Shown in pieces: positions 27,696 to 36,800 of a DNA stretch of 64,000 nucleotides (within the stretch, counting starts at the first letter, position 1; every line of letters begins with the position of its first letter). Source of the DNA: Rhodoblastus sp963703385. Its GTDB lineage: Bacteria; Pseudomonadota; Alphaproteobacteria; Rhizobiales; Beijerinckiaceae. A program made the translations under genes and the position numbers. Below the pieces are notes generated by a model that made no database searches, had not been told where the DNA came from, and was given only the letters and a program-made list of their open reading frames with translations. The stretch lies in the NCBI GenBank assembly GCA_963703385.1, contig OY969816.1:3935071-3999070 (forward strand), in the 5' to 3' direction.

Positions 27696-27985
27696 CGAGT
27701 CCCCCTTCCTTTTCCAACCGTCGCGGTTTGCGCGGCGCTGCGGCAAACCGTGGAACGCAAATAAACCCGAAGATTGACGACAATCACTAATGTAAACGCG
27801 TGCACCGCGCAATTGGATCGGCCTCAACCCTTCGAAGTAGGCGGAAAGGTTCCTCGCGGCGCCAGGCGACGCGCCGGCCGTTTGGACTTCGGCGTGGATA
27901 ACCCGCGAATTCGGCCCATTGTCGGGCGCGTGTCTTGCTTTCGCAATGCAAAGCGGCCAAAGCTAGGGCGGTTGGAGGCGAATAC

Positions 27986-28969
27986 ATGTTGTCATTCGGG
28001 ATTGAACCTCGCGCTGGCGTGGCTTTGGCTCTCGAATCGGGGCGGGCGCCGGTTCGCCGGGGCGCCCGGGGTTTCGCCGTCGCCGTGGCCGGCCTGATCG
28101 CCTTCGGCTTCGGCGCCTGTCTTCTCCCCGCCTCTGCTTCGGCTGCGGCGCGGCTCTACATGAAATCTGGCGGGGAAACCCGCTCCGCCGCCATCATCGA
28201 ACATGAGGCGCTGAAGCTGCGCCGCAGGCCGCTGGTCATTGTCCTGCGCCCGAGGAGCGTTCCCAGCCCGAAGCGCCATCGCCTCGCCTTTCAGGAAATC
28301 GTCGAATCGCGCAAGCCGGTCTTCATCTATCCCGAGCCGCTGGCCGCCGGCTGGCCGGTCGCCGCCGGGCCGAACGCCGACCGCGACACAACCTTCCTGC
28401 GCGATCTGATCAATCGTTTCGTGGGCGAAGGCGTCGGCGATCCGCGCAAGATTTTCCTCGTCGGCAAATCGTCCGGCGGCGTGTTCGCCTATCGCGCGGC
28501 CTGCGCCGGCCTGGGGCGCCCGGTCGCCGGAATCGCGACGCTGGGCGCCGCCCTGCCGGCCGATCTCGCGCAATGCGCCTTCAATCCGATGGCCTTCATC
28601 GCGGTCAACAGTCTTGGCAATCCGAAAATTCCCTTCGCGGGTGGTCAGGCCACCATCGGCGACGCCTCGTTCCAGGCCCTTCCGGCCGAAACCACCCTGT
28701 CGCTGTTCGCGAATCGCGCGGGCTGCGGCCCGAAGCGGGAGGAATGGCCGCTGACCGAACGCGATCCTCGCGGCGCGAACCATGTGCGGGGCGCGGTGCT
28801 GTCCTATACGGGCTGCAAGTCGCCGGTCGAGGAGGTGCGCCTCGGCACGGCCCCGCCGCATGGCTCGGCGCAGAAGCCGGCGCATCCCGCCGCCGCGCCC
28901 TTGGACGAGGGGCGCGATTTCGACGCCGCGCGCAAGGTCTGGAATTTCCTCAAACGCAACGGCGCGTGA
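27986..28969 (+). CDS. Secreted alpha/beta-hydrolase (esterase/PHB-depolymerase-like)
   Basis: A 327-residue protein with an N-terminal membrane or signal segment (GFAVAVAGLIAFGFGACLLPASASAAA) and an alpha/beta-hydrolase nucleophile elbow G-K-S-S-G in IFLVGKSSGGVFAYRAA. The overall pattern resembles LpqC/CE1-type secreted esterases. The acid may lie in WPLTERDPRGANH and a His follows. GGAGG lies 8 bp before the chosen ATG. Substrate is unknown; the last 60 residues are Pro/Ala-rich. Confidence 0.6.
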   Translation: MLSFGIEPRAGVALALESGRAPVRRGARGFAVAVAGLIAFGFGACLLPASASAAARLYMKSGGETRSAAIIEHEALKLRRRPLVIVLRPRSVPSPKRHRLAFQEIVESRKPVFIYPEPLAAGWPVAAGPNADRDTTFLRDLINRFVGEGVGDPRKIFLVGKSSGGVFAYRAACAGLGRPVAGIATLGAALPADLAQCAFNPMAFIAVNSLGNPKIPFAGGQATIGDASFQALPAETTLSLFANRAGCGPKREEWPLTERDPRGANHVRGAVLSYTGCKSPVEEVRLGTAPPHGSAQKPAHPAAAPLDEGRDFDAARKVWNFLKRNGA

Positions 28970-29237
28970 TCGCGCGGGCGTGACGCTGCTTGAGGCGTCC
29001 AAGATTAAAAACCGATCCAGGTCATTGCCGAACGCGCATAAGATTTTCTTGCGAAGACGTAAATTTGCCTGACGGCGCTTTTTAGCATCATAAATCCGTA
29101 GTATTGTAATATTTGCGCGCCAGGGCGTGGCGAGCGCGAAATCCAGAAATGCGCCCGCGTTAAGTCGTCGCATCTTTTGAACGTGCGACGTTTCAACCCT
29201 TGTCAGTTTGGCCATAGGCCCAAAGAAAGAGGAAATC

Positions 29238-29462
29238 ATGAGCAGCGACTCGCATCATGCCGACGCTTCGGCCGCCCACCATGCCAGGAATTCCGAAGAA
29301 GCCGCCGCTTTGAAAGGCTTCATCGCCATCGCGTTGCTGGTCGTCGTCGCCGGCGTCGGGCTGGCCGCTACCTATGGCATGGCCGGCGTCGGCGTCCTGG
29401 CCATCGCGCTCACCGGCGCCATGCTGCTCCTGATCGTCCTCGTGGCCTCCGGCGGCGATTAA
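29238..29462 (+). CDS. Small His-rich two-helix membrane protein
   Basis: A 74-residue protein: a polar His-containing start (SSDSHHADASAAHHARNSEE) and two hydrophobic segments separated by TYGMAGVG. AAAGAGG precedes the ATG. I do not recognise a family. It is followed by an intrinsic terminator, so it is monocistronic and probably well expressed. Confidence 0.65.
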   Translation: MSSDSHHADASAAHHARNSEEAAALKGFIAIALLVVVAGVGLAATYGMAGVGVLAIALTGAMLLLIVLVASGGD

Positions 29463-29481
29463 GCATCGACCTTTCGAGAAT

Positions 29482-29516
29482 AAAAAAGCCTCCCGCGTTC
29501 GATGCGGGGGGCTTTT
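29482..29516 (+). terminator. Rho-independent terminator
   Basis: AAAAAGCCTCCCGC pairs with GCGGGGGGCTTTT around a short loop, about 20 bp after the small membrane protein gene. The A- and T-runs at both ends would let it act in both directions. Confidence 0.88.
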
Positions 29517-29531
29517 CATTGGCCGTTTATC

Positions 29532-29620
29532 ATACGGTTTCCGCAAGATTGTTTTGCGCTCCGCGGAAACGCCATGGCGCGAAAATCCTTAAAGCGCCAG
29601 CGGAATCGAATTCCGCATCA
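29532..29620. repeat. Dispersed palindromic repeat family C, copy 1
   Basis: Starts ATACGGTTTCCGCAAGATTG and contains TTTCCGC/GCGGAAA and GCGGAAT/ATTCCGC inverted pairs. A second copy begins at 57941 with the same first 20 bases and the shared CCGCGGAAACGCCAT and GCGCGAAAATCCTT blocks. Confidence 0.7.
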
Positions 29621-29637
29621 ATCATGCGGCATTGGTG

Positions 29638-30687
29638 TCACCGCGGGATCAGCGCCCAGTAATCGAGGTCGAGGATGACGCTCGGGTCGTAGCCCTCGTC
29701 CTGCCTGTAGGGATGGGCGGCGCAGGGCTGGTCCTTGGTCGCGACGGTGCGCAGGCGCAAGGCCCCGACATCGTCGCGGCCCTGGATTTCCGCGCGCTCC
29801 AGCACTTCGGTCCAGGCGAAGACGGTCAGGCCGGCGAAGAGCGGGCTGACATGGCGTCCGCCATTGATCGCCGCGATATGGAAGGCGTTGGCGAGGCCGT
29901 TGAAGGTCAGGCTCCGGGCGAGCGAAATGACATGGCCGCCATAGATCAGGCGGCGGCCGAACCGGCCCTGGCCTTCGGTGAACTGGTTGAAGTGAACCTT
30001 GGCGGTGTTCTGGAACAGCCGGGTGGCGAGCTGATGCTCGGCCTCCTCGACCGTCATGCCGTCAACATGGTCGATCTTTTCGCCCGGCAGATAATCGCCC
30101 CAGCGATGAGGCGAGCCGGCAAGCGCCACGTCATATTTGCGGCGGTCGATCACCGGCAGGGCGTCGCCGAGCTGGTCGGGCGCGAGCGCGCGCGGCAATT
30201 GCGGCGTGACTTCGGCCGGCGCCGGCGATTTGGGATCGCGCTTGCGCACCATGACCCAGCGCACAAATTCGAGCACGGCGTCGCCATGCTGGTTGATGCC
30301 GCGCGAACGGACATAGACCACGCCGGTCTGGCCATTGGAATTTTCCTTGAGGCCGATGACTTCCGAGGTCGCGGACAAGGTGTCGCCGGGATAGACTGGG
30401 ACCAGGAAGCGGCAGTCGGCATAGCCGAGATTGGCCACGGCGTTGAGCGAAATGTCCGGCACCGTCTTGCCGAAGACGATATGGAAAACCAGAAGATCGT
30501 CGACCGGGCTTCGGGGATAGCCGATCGCATGGGCGAAGGCGTCCGAGGACTGGACGGCGAACCGGCCGCCGTAAAGCGCGGTGTAAAGCGCGACGTCGCC
30601 GGTGGCGACGGTGCGCGGCGTCGCATGGACGATAATCTGGCCGAGCTGGAAATCCTCGAAAAAATTGCCGGAATTGGTCTTGCTCAT
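29638..30687 (-). CDS. Mesaconyl-CoA hydratase (beta-methylmalyl-CoA dehydratase), ethylmalonyl-CoA pathway
   Basis: A 349-residue double-hotdog (MaoC-type) protein. The opening FFEDFQLGQIIVHATPRTVATGD, FHIVFGKTVPDISLNAVANLGYAD, and GYADCRFLVPVYPGDTL and RRLIYGGHVISLARSLTFNGLANA correspond closely, from memory, to mesaconyl-CoA hydratase of Rhodobacter and Methylorubrum. It hydrates mesaconyl-CoA to beta-methylmalyl-CoA in acetyl-CoA assimilation. The start at 30687 (MSKTNSG) fits the family. No other pathway gene is in the window. Confidence 0.85.
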   Translation of the reverse strand: MSKTNSGNFFEDFQLGQIIVHATPRTVATGDVALYTALYGGRFAVQSSDAFAHAIGYPRSPVDDLLVFHIVFGKTVPDISLNAVANLGYADCRFLVPVYPGDTLSATSEVIGLKENSNGQTGVVYVRSRGINQHGDAVLEFVRWVMVRKRDPKSPAPAEVTPQLPRALAPDQLGDALPVIDRRKYDVALAGSPHRWGDYLPGEKIDHVDGMTVEEAEHQLATRLFQNTAKVHFNQFTEGQGRFGRRLIYGGHVISLARSLTFNGLANAFHIAAINGGRHVSPLFAGLTVFAWTEVLERAEIQGRDDVGALRLRTVATKDQPCAAHPYRQDEGYDPSVILDLDYWALIPR

Positions 30688-30787
30688 GGACGCCCCCAAG
30701 GCGTGAGAATCGCTGCGAGAACTGTTTCGGGGTGCAAATAGGCCGAGCGGCCGGGTTTTGGCAACGTTCTTCCGCGCAGAAAAAATC

Positions 30788-31141
30788 TCACGCGCGCGCC
30801 CAAAGCCAGAGCAGGAAGATCTGCCCGATGGCGAAAAGCCATCCGAAGACCAGCAGATTATGCCGGGATAGCCATGCTGGAAGGAAGATATCGAAATTGT
30901 CCGACCGGTCCGCCGTGTAGCGGGCGGCGATCGCTCGCAACGGGCAATGCAGGCGATTGGCGGCGAGGATGACGACCTCGCCCCAGACCAGGAGGCTGAG
31001 CCAAACGGCGCTTTGGAACCGTCCAGCGGCCGCAAAGAAGGGAATCGCGATGGTCGATGAAGCGAACACGGCCCACGCGATGGTGTGCGCCATTCGTATT
31101 CGCCACAAGATGCGTCGCGCCCGAAGGTCTTCGAGCTGCAT
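30788..31141 (-). CDS. Conserved small membrane protein
   Basis: A 117-residue protein with three to four hydrophobic segments, among them IAWAVFASSTIAIPFFAAAG, VWLSLLVWGEVVILAANRLHCPL and LLVFGWLFAIGQIFLLWLW, around a central ARYTADRSDNFDIFLPAWLSRHN. The NRLHCPL and NFDI-LP-WL-RHN pattern recurs in an uncharacterised bacterial family. It lies 15 bp downstream of the DUF167 gene on the same strand. No function can be given. Confidence 0.65.
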   Translation of the reverse strand: MQLEDLRARRILWRIRMAHTIAWAVFASSTIAIPFFAAAGRFQSAVWLSLLVWGEVVILAANRLHCPLRAIAARYTADRSDNFDIFLPAWLSRHNLLVFGWLFAIGQIFLLWLWARA

Positions 31142-31155
31142 CGGGCGCGCCTTTG

Positions 31156-31485
31156 CTATGGCGTCCGCGCCCCGGCAAAAATCTCCAGCCTTGCGGACAG
31201 TTCAGCCGGATCGCCGTCGAGAAACAAGGTCTTTTGGCGCGAGGTTCCGCCGGCGGTCAAATGGACGCGCGACGCCGGAATTTTCAGCTGTTTGGCGAGC
31301 AGCGCGATCAAAGCGGCGTTGGCCTTGCCGTCCTCGGGCGCGGCGCGCACCCGCGCCTTCAGCACGCAGGCGCCGTCGTCGCGCGTTTCCGCGCCCTCCA
31401 GCGCGTCGCGCGAGGATTTCGGGGTCAGGCGGACATGAAGTTCGATCCGGCCGGCGCGAAGCGTGAAAAAGCGGGGCGCGCTCAC
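31156..31485 (-). CDS. DUF167 (YggU) family protein
   Basis: A 109-residue protein starting at GTG with the family core LHVRLTPKSSRDAL, LKARVRAAPEDGKANAALIALLAKQL and VHLTAGGTSRQKTL. Its GTG overlaps the yggT stop codon (GTGA), so translation is coupled. The yggT-yggU pair is common; function is not established. Confidence 0.88.
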   Translation of the reverse strand: MSAPRFFTLRAGRIELHVRLTPKSSRDALEGAETRDDGACVLKARVRAAPEDGKANAALIALLAKQLKIPASRVHLTAGGTSRQKTLFLDGDPAELSARLEIFAGARTP

Positions 31486-31799
31486 ATCGAGGATACGATC
31501 AGGGTCCGCGCCAGCTGGTCCAGCTCCATCTGGATGAAGGACAGGAGCAGCAGCAGGACGATCGGGGAGATGTCCATGCCGCCGATCGGGGGCAGGAAGC
31601 GGCGGATCGGCCTGAGCGCGGGCTCGGTCAGGGCGTTGACGCCGTTCCACACCGAGCGAACGAGTTCGTTGCGCATGTTGATCACGTCGAAGGCGAGCAG
31701 CCAGGACATGACGGCCATGACGATGATGACCCACCAATAAAGATCGATGGCCAAATCGATAATCCGGAATACGGGAAGGAGAAAGGCGGCGGCGGACAT
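31482..31799 (-). CDS. YggT family membrane protein
   Basis: A 105-residue protein with two hydrophobic regions and the conserved NALTEPALRPIRRFLPPIGGMDISPIVLLLLL. YggT proteins are inner-membrane proteins linked to osmotic stress or to cell-division and protein-insertion contexts. The start MSAAAFL at 31799 was taken as the family-like length. Confidence 0.85.
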   Translation of the reverse strand: MSAAAFLLPVFRIIDLAIDLYWWVIIVMAVMSWLLAFDVINMRNELVRSVWNGVNALTEPALRPIRRFLPPIGGMDISPIVLLLLLSFIQMELDQLARTLIVSSM

Positions 31800-31939
31800 T
31801 GCGACTCCGGGCCAGAGGGACGAACCGGCGGGAACGCCGCCTTTTAGGCCCTTACGCGCGCCGGAACAAGTTTTCCGGCGAAGCATGCGCGTCGCGATTG
31901 ACAGGAAAGCGCGCGAGCCCTAAACACCCGCACCGGAGC

Positions 31940-32016
<77 letters not shown>

Positions 32017-32235
32017 ATTCAGCTGAAACATCAAGACCTTATTCCATCGCCCCGTCGGCGGCCGGCTGCGCCCGTCCGCCCCCGGATCGAACGCTGCATT
32101 GCCGACGACTTCGGGAAGGCGGGAGGTCCGCACCGCGAGCACGGGCTTGCCCAAGCTCCGCGCCTCCGGCGCGGGAATCGCGAATCCTTCGTACCGGGAC
32201 GGGAACGAGCCAGCCTTGACGCGGGCCGGGGCCTT

Positions 32236-32393
32236 TCAGTGGTGTGAATTCGCCATCAGCTTGATCATTTTCAGGTTGATGACGATGAAGCGTATGAACT
32301 GCCAGGGAGGAACCGGCGCATGAAGGTCGTGAGGCCAGTGGGCCGGGGCGGATCATAGGCTTGCTGATAGGGTTCCTTGTTGGTCGCGGCCAT
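32236..32393 (-). CDS. Micro-protein downstream of SQR-like remnant, frameshifted
   Basis: Two frames make one protein of about 52 residues: MAATNKEPYQQAYDPPRPTG..FMRRFLP in the first, then WQFIRFIVINLKMIKLMANSHH with a stop at 32236-32238. One base is out of phase near 32310. GAGGAGG precedes the ATG at 32393. The hydrophobic FIRFIVINLKMI stretch could be membrane-associated. It lies 61 bp after the SQR-like remnant and was probably co-transcribed. Family unknown. Confidence 0.5.
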
Positions 32394-32454
32394 GATCGGG
32401 GCCTCCTCAATCTTTTTTCAGCGCTGGTTTCGGTTCGGTCGGCGGGGCGCCCGG

Positions 32455-32888
32455 TCAATCTGGCAGCAGCCACCAGCCCGGCTTCATCTTCGCCTGATAG
32501 AGGAAGGTATAGTGAAGCATGGACTTCATCCAATGGCCCGCGAGGCCGATCTCGCCGAAGGTAAGATCGAGGTCGCGCCCATATTCCGGATATTTTTCAT
32601 AGTCCGGCGCCACCGGGAAGACCGTCATGGCGGCGGCGGAGCCGCCGAAGAAATGCCGGCCGGTCGAGGCCACGCAGGCCGCGCCCATTTTGGCCATCGA
32701 GCGGTGTGGGTGGGTTTCTGGGCGCCGTTGAGCATGTCGCGGATGCTCTTGGCGACGGCGATGGCCATGGCGGCCGAGGGCATGCCGGTGCGCGGGGGCG
32801 CCGGGTTGATCGGCGCGCCGTTGGCGCTGGACATCGGCTTGCTGATCAGATGCGGCAGATGGCCGCCGGCATTGGCCGCCGGCCATCT
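32455..32888 (-). pseudogene. C-terminal remnant of a sulfide:quinone-oxidoreductase-like flavoprotein
   Basis: The frames give HLPHLISKPMSSANGAPINPAP..AVAKSIRDMLNG and, after a one-base shift near 32700, KMGAACVAST...VAPDYEKYPEYGRDLD, FGEIGLAGHWMK, LHYTFLYQAKMKPGWWLLPD. This is the C-terminal end of an NAD(P)/FAD-dependent oxidoreductase of the sulfide:quinone-oxidoreductase group. The N-terminal FAD-binding GxGxxG part is absent: an in-frame stop and the sulfur-globule-like gene lie just upstream. About 145 of an expected 400+ residues remain. The group assignment is from recalled family ends. Confidence 0.65.
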
Positions 32889-32921
32889 TTTATTGTTTCA
32901 GGCTTTGGGCCTGGGTTGGCT

Positions 32922-33342
32922 TCACCACCAGCCTGGGCCCCAGCCGCGGCCGCCGCGGTTGTAGCCGTTCCAGTCGTCGTCGCTTCGGCCGTTGACGTCC
33001 GAAGTCGGCGCCGCCGCCGAAGCTGAAGTTGCCGTTCATGTGGCCGCGGCCGGCGCCCCGGCCATGGCCATAGCCGCGGCCATAGGTGCTGTCGCCGTCA
33101 TAATAGCCATAGCGCGGGCCATAATAGCCGCCATAGGGCGGCGGGGGCGGGGGCGGCGGCGGGGGCGGGCCCCAGTTCGGGTTGTTGGCCTGGGCCTGCG
33201 GAGCATTGGCAGGGCCGGCGTCGGCGGGCCGCTGCTGCGCGGCGGCATAAGGGCCGGACGGCGGCGGGATGTCTTCGGCCAAGGCCGCGCCGGCAAGGCC
33301 GGCGGCCCCGAGGAAGATTGCTATTGCCATTTCTTTTTTCAT
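32922..33342 (-). CDS. Sulfur-globule-like secreted Gly/Pro/Tyr-rich protein, frameshifted
   Basis: From 33342 the product has a signal peptide (MKKEMAIAIFLGAAGLAGAALAE), then a run of eleven Pro residues, YGGYYGPRYGYYDGDSTYGRGYGHGRG, and MNGNFSFGGGADFG. A one-base shift near 33000 moves the natural end NGRSDDDWNGYNRGGRGWGPGWW into another frame, ending at 32922. Gly/Tyr/Pro composition and the MN-NFSF-G pattern resemble sulfur-globule envelope proteins (SgpA/B/CV1) of sulfur oxidisers. The composition alone would not prove it; the neighbouring SQR-like remnant supports it. Confidence 0.55.
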
Positions 33343-33382
33343 TTTACTCTCCCCTACTCGATGGCGGGTCGCGGTGGCTAGC

Positions 33383-33835
33383 TTACCAGTATGGCGGCTG
33401 AACGCCCGTGCGTTGGCGCCACCAGCTCCATGTTTGCGCGTTGGACCAGGCCGACAGCGGCGTGCTCCAGGGCACAAACATGTAAGGCGTGCTCAGACCC
33501 GCGCTGTTGAACGGGTCCGTCGTCGAATTGACCTGGCCGAAGGTCCAGGTCTGGAGCCGCGCGTTCGGCAGTTCGCCGGCGGGGCCATAGGGCAGATAGG
33601 CCTGGGGCGGCGTCCAGCCGCCGGGCGGAACCTGGGCGGCGGCGGGCGCGTCGAGCGGGCGCGGAATGGCCCCCCGAGGCCCGCCGAACATGTCCGGGGT
33701 CACCACCGGCTCGGCCGGCGGCTCCTCCCGCGCGCCGGCGAGGTCGCCGAAGGTCGCGGCTTCAGCCGTCGCCGCCAGCGCTGCCAGCGCGGCCAGCGCC
33801 ACGAGCCCTGTCGCTTGGATTCTGTCGCGTTTCAT
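33383..33835 (-). CDS. Secreted Trp/Pro-rich protein coupled to the RND pump
   Basis: A 150-residue protein with a signal peptide (ending ALAATAEA), a Pro/Ala-rich mature part (RPLDAPAAAQVPPGGWTPP) and an aromatic C-terminus (LSAWSNAQTWSWWRQRTGVQPPYW). Its ATG overlaps the RND stop codon (ATGA, 33832-33835), so the two are translationally coupled. I do not recognise a family. It may be a periplasmic accessory of the pump or of the sulfur-globule-like protein 40 bp downstream. Confidence 0.7.
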   Translation of the reverse strand: MKRDRIQATGLVALAALAALAATAEAATFGDLAGAREEPPAEPVVTPDMFGGPRGAIPRPLDAPAAAQVPPGGWTPPQAYLPYGPAGELPNARLQTWTFGQVNSTTDPFNSAGLSTPYMFVPWSTPLSAWSNAQTWSWWRQRTGVQPPYW

Positions 33836-36800
33836 CCCTGATCTCCCGGATCGTAGGATATGTCCTTGAGGCGGATGCCGCGCAAGCTGCGCTCGCGCTT
33901 CGATGACGGCTGACGCTGCCCCTTGTCCGCCTCGGGCTCGGGCTCGGGCGCCGGTTCAGGCTCCGACGCAGGCGCCGGTTCAGGCTCGGGCGCAGGCTCC
34001 GGCGCGGGTTCGGGCTCGGGCGGCGGTTCGGGTTCCGGCGCGGGTTCGGGCGATGGTTCGGGCGCGGGTTCGGGCTCTTGGGCGACGGGCGGCTCGTCGG
34101 CTTTTTTCGCCAGGCGCGCCGGGCGCCCGGAGGCTTGCGGAGCCGGCGCGGGCGAAGGCGGGGCAGGCGCGGGCGCGGGTTCGGGCTTTTGGGCGACGGG
34201 CGGCTCGTCGGCTTTTTTCACCAGGCGCGCCGGGCGCCCGGAGGCTGGCGGAGCCGGCGCGGGCGAAGGCGGTTCAGGCTCGGGCGGCGCGGCGTCGCCA
34301 TCGCCGCGCCGGACCAGGCGGACCGGGCGGCCAGAGGCGCCCGACGGCGCGGGGGCAGGAGCCGGACCAGGACCCGGGCCAGGACCCGGACCGGGGCCTG
34401 GGCCGTGACCGGAGCCGTTGGGCGCGCCGCCATCGCCATCGCCGCCGTCGTCTTCGACCTCGCGGGTCTTAAAATATTTGCGCGCCGAGATGCAGCCGAG
34501 CGGAATGACGATCAGGGTCAAAAAAGTCGCCACCAGAGAGCCAAACAGCAGCGACACCGCCATGCCCTGGAAGATCGGGTCGCTGAGCAGCACCATCGAG
34601 CCGATCACCAGCGCCAGGGCGGTGATCATGATCGGGCGCAGGCGGACGCGCCCGGCGGTGAGCACCGCCTCGCGCACGTCCCAGCCCTCGTGGACTTTTT
34701 CGCGCGCGAACTCCACCAACAGGATCGAGTTGCGCACGATGATGCCGGCGAGCGCGATGAAGCCGATCATCGAGGTCGCGGTAAAATCCGCCCCCAGCAG
34801 CCAATGGCCGGGCACGATGCCGATCAGCGTCAGCGGGATCGGCGTCATCACCACCGCCGGCAGCATGAAACTGCGGAACTCCGCCACCACCAGCATGTAG
34901 ATCAGCACCAACGCCGCGCCAAAAGCCAGGCCCATGTCGCGGAAGGTCACATAGGTGACCTGCCATTCGCCGTCCCATTTGAAGGCGCTGCGGCCGACGG
35001 TCTCCGGCCGGCTGAAGAAGTTGCCGGAAAGACGCACCCCGTCGGGCGTCACATATTTCTTGAGGGCGGATTCGACGTTCAGCATGCCGTAAAGCGGCGC
35101 GCCGAGCTTGCCGATCACGTCGGCGGTCACATATTCCACCGCCCGCAGATCCTTGTGATAGATCACCGGATCGACCGGGCGCTTGACGAAGCGGCCGACT
35201 TCGCCCAGCGGCACCATCGCCCCGGCGCGGCTGCGCAACGGCATCGCCAGAAGATTGCCGATATTGCCGCGCGTCGCCATCGGCGTCTGAATCACGATCA
35301 CCGCCTGTTCGAGATTGCGGATGCGCTGGAACGGCCCGGCCTCAAAACCGCCGGTCGCCATCACCACCTCGCGGTTGATGTCCTCCACCGACACCCCGAA
35401 CATCGCCGCGCGCAGCCGGTCCACCTCGAACTCGATATTGTCGTGCGGCGCCTCCATGAAGGTGTTGATGTCGGCCAGATGCGGCGTCTTGTGCAGGATG
35501 CCGATCAGGTCGCGCGCCACCTGGCGGCGGATCTCGGGCGTCGGGCCGTAAAGCTCGATCACCACCGGCGCCAGCACCGGCGGCCCGGGCGGCGCCTCGG
35601 CCACCGTCAGCCGCGCGCCGGACGCCGCCGCGATCGGCCCCAGAACCCGGCGCACGTAAAGCGCGATGTCGTGGCTGGAGCGGCTGCGCTTCTCCTTGTC
35701 GAGCAATTGCACCGCTATGTCGCCCTGCCACGGTTCGCCGCGCAGGAAGTAATGGCGCACCAGACCGTTGAAGTTGAACGGCGAGGACGTCCCGACATAG
35801 GTCTGGAACGCCGTGACCTCGGGGATCCGGCGCAGCTCCGCGCCCAGCTGATGGGCGAGATTGGCGGTCACGAACAGGTCCGTCCCCTCCGGCATGTCGA
35901 TCACGACCTGCATCTCGGACTTGTTGTCATAGGGCAGCATCTTGAACGCCACCGCCTTGAACATGAACATCGACACCGCGCCGAGCATCGCGGCGATGAT
36001 GGCGAACAGGACAAGATAGCCCACCAGCTTGTTGTTGGCGATCGGCTCGATGATCGAGCCGTACCAGCGGCCGATGGCGGCGGCCTGACGGTGCTCGGCC
36101 TCGGCGGCGCGCCTCAGCGCCGACATGCTCGGTTTCACCCGCGCCGCCAGCCAGGGCACGAAGACGAAGGCGGCGAACAGCGAGAAGATCATCGCCGCCG
36201 AGGACAAGACCGGGATGGGCAGCATGTAGGGGCCCATCATGTCGCTGACGAAGCCCATCGGCAGCAGCGCCGCCACCACGGTGAAGGTCGCCAGAATGGT
36301 CGGATTGCCGACCTCGTCCACCGCCTCGACCGTGATCCGGTCGGAGGTGCGTCCCGACTCCAGCCAGCGCCGGTAGATGTTCTCCACCACCACGATGGCG
36401 TCGTCCACCAGAATGCCGATGGCGAACACCAGAGCGAACATCGACACGCGGTTGATGGTGAACTTCAGCACATAGGCCACCGCGATCGACATCAGCAGAG
36501 TCGCCGGAATGGTGATCATCACGATCATCGCCGGGCGCGGCCCCATCGTCAGCAGCGCCAGAATCGTCACCAGCGCCGAGACGATGAACAGTTTCATGAT
36601 CAGATGGGTGACCTTGTCCTGCGCCGTCTCGCCATAGTCGCGCGTCACCGTCACCGTCACCGAATCCGGAATCAGCCGGCCCTTCATCGCGTCGAGTTCG
36701 CGGATCAGCTCATTGGCCACCACAATGCCGTTGGAGCCATGCTTCTTGGCCACCGCCACCGTCACCGCGGGCGCCGTCGCAAAGCCCCCGTCCGCGTCGC

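Noticed and set aside
33110..33180. GC-rich low-complexity run (GGCGGGGGCGG...)
   Set aside because: It encodes the poly-Pro stretch of the sulfur-globule-like protein and is not an independent repeat element.
33900..34500. Repetitive DNA that could look like a CRISPR or microsatellite array
   Set aside because: The periodicity follows codons for Pro/Ala/Glu/Gly in an open frame in phase with the RND pump. There are no spacers of constant length.
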